Positions 12,676 through 15,917 of a DNA stretch of 15,917 bases are shown in pieces. A program made the translations under genes and the position numbers. The stretch spans positions 1 through 15,917 of the forward strand of contig JAICUS010000066.1 of the NCBI GenBank assembly GCA_025935735.1, read 5' to 3'. The notes below the pieces were generated by a model. It was given only the letters and a program-made list of their open reading frames with translations, was not told the DNA's origin and ran no database searches. Positions within the stretch are counted from its first letter, which is position 1; each line of letters starts with the position of its first letter. This DNA comes from Solirubrobacteraceae bacterium (lineage in GTDB: Bacteria > Actinomycetota > Thermoleophilia > Solirubrobacterales > Solirubrobacteraceae).

Positions 12676-13452
12676 CTACCCAGCAAGCAGTTCGCCGGCC
12701 TCGGCAAGCGGCCGCGCGAGATACAGCTCGGTCACATACGCGATCTCGATCGTCCCGCCATGCGCCTCGATCGCGCGCGCGACCGCATCGTGCAGCGCGG
12801 CGCGGCGGTCGGGAGGGAGCATCCGGTGGTTCGAGTGCGTGCCGAGCAGCCGCACGTAGGACGCCGCTGTCCGTCTGCCCGACCACGAGTACGTTCGCTC
12901 CTCGACCTCCCCGAACAGCCCGGATGCGCGGATCGCGCCCGCGTGGTCGGCTCCGCTCCCGCCGGCCCCGCCGCCCGCCAGCTCGGGCGCCATCCGCTCG
13001 TAGACGGCGTCGATCGCGCGCCGCAGCTCGCCCGAGGCGTCGCTCGCGCGGTTCCAGAACAGCGCGAGCAGGCCGCCGGGGCGCAGGAGCTCGGCCACGC
13101 GCGCGAACCCACGCCCAGGGTCGACCCAGTGCCACGACTGCGCGGCGTAGACGAGGTCGAAGCGCGCCGGGGACGCGAGCTCCTCGATCCCCGACACCAC
13201 CCAGTCGGCCTCCGGCACCAGCCGCCGGCCGACCGCGGCCATCTCCGCGCTGGGCTCCAGCGCCGTGACCCGCAGGCCGCGCGCGACGAACGCGGCGGTC
13301 GCCTTGCCCGTGCCGGCGCCGACCTCGAGCGCCGCGCGGCCCCCGGCCAGCCCGGCGACGTCGTCGACGAGCGCGTCCGGGTAGGACGGCCGCTCGCGCG
13401 CGTAGTCCTCGGCGACCTCGCCGAAGACCAGGCGCTGCTCGCGGCGGCTCAA
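12676..13452 (-). CDS. Class I SAM-dependent methyltransferase
   Basis: A protein of about 258 residues with a Rossmann-type methyltransferase fold. SAM-binding motif I is ALEVGAGTGKATAAF (41-55), motif II includes VTALEPSAEM (62-71), and later strands are FDLVYAAQSWHWVD (98-111) and LLRPGGLLALFWN (122-134). The sequence style (QSWHW, FWN) is common among actinobacterial methyltransferases of unknown substrate. The frame runs upstream into the sigma gene, where it is clearly a shadow. The TTG at 13452 is the best start because homology-like sequence (FGEVAEDYARERPSYP) begins right after, but it lacks a ribosome-binding site. It follows the RpoD-like sigma gene after 40 bp on the same strand and may be co-transcribed. 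Confidence 0.8.
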   Translation of the reverse strand: MSRREQRLVFGEVAEDYARERPSYPDALVDDVAGLAGGRAALEVGAGTGKATAAFVARGLRVTALEPSAEMAAVGRRLVPEADWVVSGIEELASPARFDLVYAAQSWHWVDPGRGFARVAELLRPGGLLALFWNRASDASGELRRAIDAVYERMAPELAGGGAGGSGADHAGAIRASGLFGEVEERTYSWSGRRTAASYVRLLGTHSNHRMLPPDRRAALHDAVARAIEAHGGTIEIAYVTELYLARPLAEAGELLAG

Positions 13453-13492
13453 GCCGCGCTGGGGGTCAGCGCGGGGGGCGGCGCCGCCGCCG

Positions 13493-14551
13493 TCACGCGG
13501 CCTGGCGGAGCGCGGCGAGCTCGCGCATGCGGCCCAGGCGGCCGAGCGCCTTGGACTCGATCTGGCGGACGCGCTCCGGGGTGATGCCGAGCTGGCGGCC
13601 GATCTCGCGCAGCGGGGTGGGCTCGCCGCCGTCGATCCCGTAGCGCAGCGCAACGACCGTGCGCTCGCGGTCCGGCAGCTCCATCAGCGCGCGCTTCAGC
13701 GTCTCCTCGCGCAGCGAAACGTGGACGACGTCCTCCGGCGCCGGGCCCTCGGAGGGCAGCAGGTCGCCGAACGCCGCGTCCTCGCCCTCGCCCAGCGGCC
13801 GGTCCAGCGACGTGACCGTGCGGGCGGCGTCGCGCAGCGCCAGCAGGTCGTCGACGCCGATCTCGGCCTCCTTGGCGATCTCCTCGTCGGTCGGCGCGCG
13901 GTCCAGCCGCAACGCCAGCGCGTTCTCCGCGCGCGCGACCTTGCGCTGCGTGCGCACGAGGTTGATCGGCAGCTTGATCGTGCGCGCCTTGGCGTCCATC
14001 CCGCGCTCGACCGCCTGGCGGATCCACCAGGTCGCGTACGTCGAGAAGCGGTAGCCGCGGCGCCAGTCGAACTTCTCCACCGCCCGGATCAGCCCCAGGA
14101 TGCCCTCCTGGATCAGGTCGAGCAGGGTCAGCTCGGAGCCCTGGTACTTCTTGGCGATGGAGACGACCAGCCGCAGGTTCGCGTTGATCATGCGGTCCTT
14201 GGCCGCGAGGTCGCCGCGCTCGATCCGCTTGGCCAGGTCGATCTCCTCCGACGGCGTGAGCAGCCGGTGGCGCCCGATCTCGTTCAGGAAGAGCTGCAGC
14301 GTGTCCGTGGTGACCGACGCGAACTGGGCGTCGTCCAGCGGCGCCTCGGGCGCGTCCGCGCGCGTGCAGTCGTCGCGCAGCTCGATGTGGCGCGCGTGCA
14401 GCTGCTCGTACAGCGCGCTGAGATCCTCGTCCTCCAGCTCCAGCGCCTGCGCCAGCTCGTCGACCTCCCGCAGGTCGACGCAACCCCGCTCTTCACCCCG
14501 GTCGATCAGCGCCGATACGGGCCCGCTGATCGGATTGCGCTCTTCGCTCAT
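13493..14551 (-). CDS. RpoD/SigA-like sigma-70 factor (group 1 or 2)
   Basis: A 352-residue sigma-70 factor. A region 1.1-like N-terminus (about 9-60, [19 protein letters not shown]) is followed by region 1.2 ([21 protein letters not shown], 83-103), region 2 ([50 protein letters not shown] to 181), region 3 ([16 protein letters not shown]) and region 4 with the -35-binding helix [20 protein letters not shown]. Region 2.4 reads [16 protein letters not shown], unlike the TRALADQARTIRIPVH of typical actinobacterial primary sigma factors, and there is no long acidic insert. A group 2 (RpoD-like, probably non-essential) role is therefore more likely than the housekeeping one. The ATG start has a weak GGGGCAG upstream. 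It is divergent from the Crp-type gene. Confidence 0.9.
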   Translation of the reverse strand: MSEERNPISGPVSALIDRGEERGCVDLREVDELAQALELEDEDLSALYEQLHARHIELRDDCTRADAPEAPLDDAQFASVTTDTLQLFLNEIGRHRLLTPSEEIDLAKRIERGDLAAKDRMINANLRLVVSIAKKYQGSELTLLDLIQEGILGLIRAVEKFDWRRGYRFSTYATWWIRQAVERGMDAKARTIKLPINLVRTQRKVARAENALALRLDRAPTDEEIAKEAEIGVDDLLALRDAARTVTSLDRPLGEGEDAAFGDLLPSEGPAPEDVVHVSLREETLKRALMELPDRERTVVALRYGIDGGEPTPLREIGRQLGITPERVRQIESKALGRLGRMRELAALRQAA

Positions 14552-14612
14552 AGCTGCCCCATTGACTCACCCGAGAAGGGTCCGCGTAAACCAGCCAGAA
14601 TCCGGTGTGTCC

Positions 14613-14641
14613 TTGTGTCCCCGCGCCTCCCGGTCCATGAT
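14613..14641 (+). promoter_or_regulatory. Candidate promoter for the Crp/Fnr-type gene
   Basis: TTGTGT (14613-14618), a 17-bp spacer, and CATGAT (14636-14641; four of six bases of TATAAT). The transcript would begin near 14648 and include the ribosome-binding site at 14687-14694. Confidence 0.3.
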
Positions 14642-14686
14642 CGGGGACGTCTGCAATCCGACCGCGGCGGGTAGCCCAAGTTCGTG

Positions 14687-14694
14687 AGAGGAGG
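14687..14694 (+). promoter_or_regulatory. Ribosome-binding site deciding the Crp-type start
   Basis: AGAGGAGG is a near-perfect Shine-Dalgarno sequence and lies 10 nt before the TTG at 14705. It rules against the GTG at 14684, which lies upstream of it, and is too far from the ATG at 14723. Confidence 0.6.
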
Positions 14695-14704
14695 CGCTAT
14701 CCCC

Positions 14705-15619
14705 TTGACCCGGACCCCTGACATGGTCCGCCTGCTGGACGTCGACCCCGATCTCGGCGGGCTGCTCAACGACGCGCGCCGCGACCAGGCCGAGCGGGAG
14801 CTCGTCGTGCGTACGCACCGACTGCCCGTCGGCCCGTGGGACGTGTCGCGCCTGGCCGGCGCCACCGCTGACCACGTGGGACTGCTCATCGTCGATGGAA
14901 TCCTGTCACGTGAGCTGGTCGTCGCGGATCACGTCAGCGCGGAGCTGCTCGGTCCGGGCGACCTCGTGCGGCCCTGGCAGCCGCCCAGCCGGACCGGCCT
15001 GCTGCCGGTCGACGCGGTGTGGACCGTGATGTCCCCGCTGTCGGTGGCGGTGCTCGACCGCCGCTTCGCCGCCGAGCTCTCCCGCTACCCGGAGATCACC
15101 GCGACGCTGTTCGACCGCCTGAGCGAGCGCTCGATGCGGCTCGCCACCACCCAGGCGATCTCCCAGCTCACGCGCGTGGACCGGCGGCTGAAGGCGCTGT
15201 TCTGGCACCTCGCCGAGCGCTGGGGCCGCGTGTCCGGCGACGGCGTCATCGTCCCGCTCGCGCTGACGCACCGGATCCTCGGCCAGCTGGTCGGCGCCCG
15301 CCGGCCGACGGTGTCGACCGCGCTGTCTGACCTGGCGGACCGCGGCGAGCTCGTGCGCCGCGCCGACGGCTCCTGGCTGCTGCGCGGCGACCCGCCGGAC
15401 GCCGAGTCGCTGGCCCGCAAGCCGCCGTCGGTGCCGGCCTCGCGGCCCCAGGACCTGATGCGCCCGGTGCGCCGGTTCGACCGCGCCGCCGATCCGGACG
15501 CCGAGGTCGTCACGGCGATCGACCGGCTGCGCGACGCGCTCGAGCCCGGCGAGCTGCGCGAGCTGCTCGACCGCCGGCGCGAGGACGACGCCGGCGGCGG
15601 CCCGGACGCCGCGGCGTGA
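14705..15619 (+). CDS. Crp/Fnr-family transcriptional regulator
   Basis: A protein of about 304 residues with a Crp-like layout: a beta-rich sensor domain (about 10-115, ending VMSPLSVAVLDRRF), a long dimer helix (about 120-160) and a C-terminal winged helix-turn-helix (about 183-226, LTHRILGQLVGARRPTVSTALSDL followed by the wing GELVRRADGSWLL). The cAMP-binding signature FGE...R.A is not visible in the sensor domain, so it probably does not bind cAMP. A disordered, charged tail of about 75 residues follows the DNA-binding domain (PASRPQDLMRPVRR, ending DDAGGGPDAAA), longer than usual for the family. The TTG start is chosen for its strong ribosome-binding site; ATG at 14723 is the alternative. 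It is divergent from the RpoD-like sigma gene. The ligand and targets are unknown. Confidence 0.87.
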   Translation: MTRTPDMVRLLDVDPDLGGLLNDARRDQAERELVVRTHRLPVGPWDVSRLAGATADHVGLLIVDGILSRELVVADHVSAELLGPGDLVRPWQPPSRTGLLPVDAVWTVMSPLSVAVLDRRFAAELSRYPEITATLFDRLSERSMRLATTQAISQLTRVDRRLKALFWHLAERWGRVSGDGVIVPLALTHRILGQLVGARRPTVSTALSDLADRGELVRRADGSWLLRGDPPDAESLARKPPSVPASRPQDLMRPVRRFDRAADPDAEVVTAIDRLRDALEPGELRELLDRRREDDAGGGPDAAA

Positions 15620-15644
15620 CCTGGACGCCGTAGCCGGATAGGCT
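15616..15644 (+). promoter_or_regulatory. Candidate promoter for the PAS-domain gene (leaderless)
   Basis: GTGACC (15616-15621, four of six bases of TTGACA), a 17-bp spacer, and TAGGCT (15639-15644). The -10 begins 13 nt before the GTG at 15652, so the transcript would start at the start codon. The -35 overlaps the stop codon of the Crp-type gene. Confidence 0.45.
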
Positions 15645-15651
15645 CGCTCCA

Positions 15652-15917
15652 GTGGGGCCCGACCCGGCCATCGCGGCCGCCGTCGGTGGCGGCGACCTCC
15701 TCGCGGAGGAGCTGCGCGCCGTGCTCGACGGCGTCGCCGACGCGGTCACCGTGCAGACCCCGGACCAGCGGCTGGTCTACGCCAACGAGGCGGCCGCCCG
15801 CCTGTACGGGCTGCCGCGCGGCGGCGCGCTGGCCGGCTTCTCCACCGAGCGCTACCTGCGCGCCTTCGAGGTCAGCGCCGAGGACGGCCGCCCGCTCGAC
15901 CCGGAGCGCTTCCCGGG
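15652..15917 (+). CDS. PAS-domain signalling protein, N-terminal fragment (cut by window end)
   Basis: An open frame of 88 codons runs from the GTG at 15652 to the window edge. After a short Ala/Gly-rich start comes the beginning of a PAS sensor domain: LRAVLDGVADAVTVQTPDQR (21-40), then LVYANEAAARLYGL (41-54), and ERYLRAFEVSAEDGRPL. PAS domains sense small molecules, light or redox state in front of an output module. The output module lies beyond the window. A SpoIIE/RsbU-type phosphatase would close the partner-switching circuit seen here, while a histidine kinase or GGDEF protein is equally possible. No signal peptide or membrane segment is in the visible part. A leaderless promoter precedes it. 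Confidence 0.75.
   Translation, partial: MGPDPAIAAAVGGGDLLAEELRAVLDGVADAVTVQTPDQRLVYANEAAARLYGLPRGGALAGFSTERYLRAFEVSAEDGRPLDPERFP

Larger units (their letters stand above)
14552..14704. other. Divergent intergenic region (sigma / Crp-type regulator)
   Basis: These 153 bp must hold the promoters for both divergent genes. On the plus strand a -35/-10 pair can be proposed. On the minus strand I see no convincing pair. No palindromic Crp-type operator is obvious. Confidence 0.5.

Noticed and set aside
13449..14483. A 344-codon frame within the RpoD-like sigma gene
   Set aside because: It is a same-strand shadow of a frame with unmistakable sigma-70 regions.

Overview
This window looks like chromosomal DNA from a very GC-rich actinobacterium. 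The gene content (split bacterial NHEJ genes, poxvirus-type topoisomerase IB, many STAS and sigma genes, HxlR and Crp regulators) and the style of the proteins suggest the Thermoleophilia/Solirubrobacterales (Solirubrobacter/Conexibacter-like). That placement is an inference from protein style, not from a marker gene. No tRNA, rRNA, CRISPR array, insertion sequence or phage gene is visible. Codon use is uniformly GC-rich, so nothing looks recently acquired.

Layout. At 80-1430 an HxlR regulator (+) converges on a stand-alone LigD-type polymerase (-). At 1612-3422 a plus-strand run holds a STAS anti-sigma antagonist behind a structured leader, a DUF2294/MpsC protein, a SigB/SigF-type sigma factor and a short Pro/Asp-rich ORF overlapping the sigma stop codon. 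At 3419-4477 lies topoisomerase IB (-). At 4520-5960 a second STAS protein is followed by a membrane GGDEF diguanylate cyclase (+). From 11510 down to 5888 runs a minus-strand series of five genes with short gaps: ligD (phosphoesterase-ligase), aldo/keto reductase, ku, a flavin/2Fe-2S reductase and a fatty-acid desaturase. At 11563-12425 a third STAS protein overlaps an RsbW-like anti-sigma kinase (+). After a gene-poor 250 bp with a strong hairpin come a methyltransferase and an RpoD-like sigma factor (both -), a divergent Crp/Fnr-type regulator (+), and the start of a PAS-domain protein cut by the window end.

How it may fit together. The window combines a partner-switching stress circuit (three antagonists, one kinase, one SigB/F sigma, perhaps a PAS sensor) with double-strand-break repair (Ku, LigD ligase, LigD-type polymerase), a topoisomerase, a c-di-GMP enzyme and a membrane-lipid desaturase with its electron donor. 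The most interesting hint is that four genes, including both NHEJ ligD-type genes, the sigma gene and the STAS-kinase operon, have a GGGTAC/GGGTAT motif 10-13 nt before a plausible start codon. This resembles the -10 element of SigB/SigF-type promoters. If real, it would place NHEJ under the stress sigma factor encoded here. The motif evidence comes from reading by eye, lacks clear -35 elements in most cases, and needs testing.
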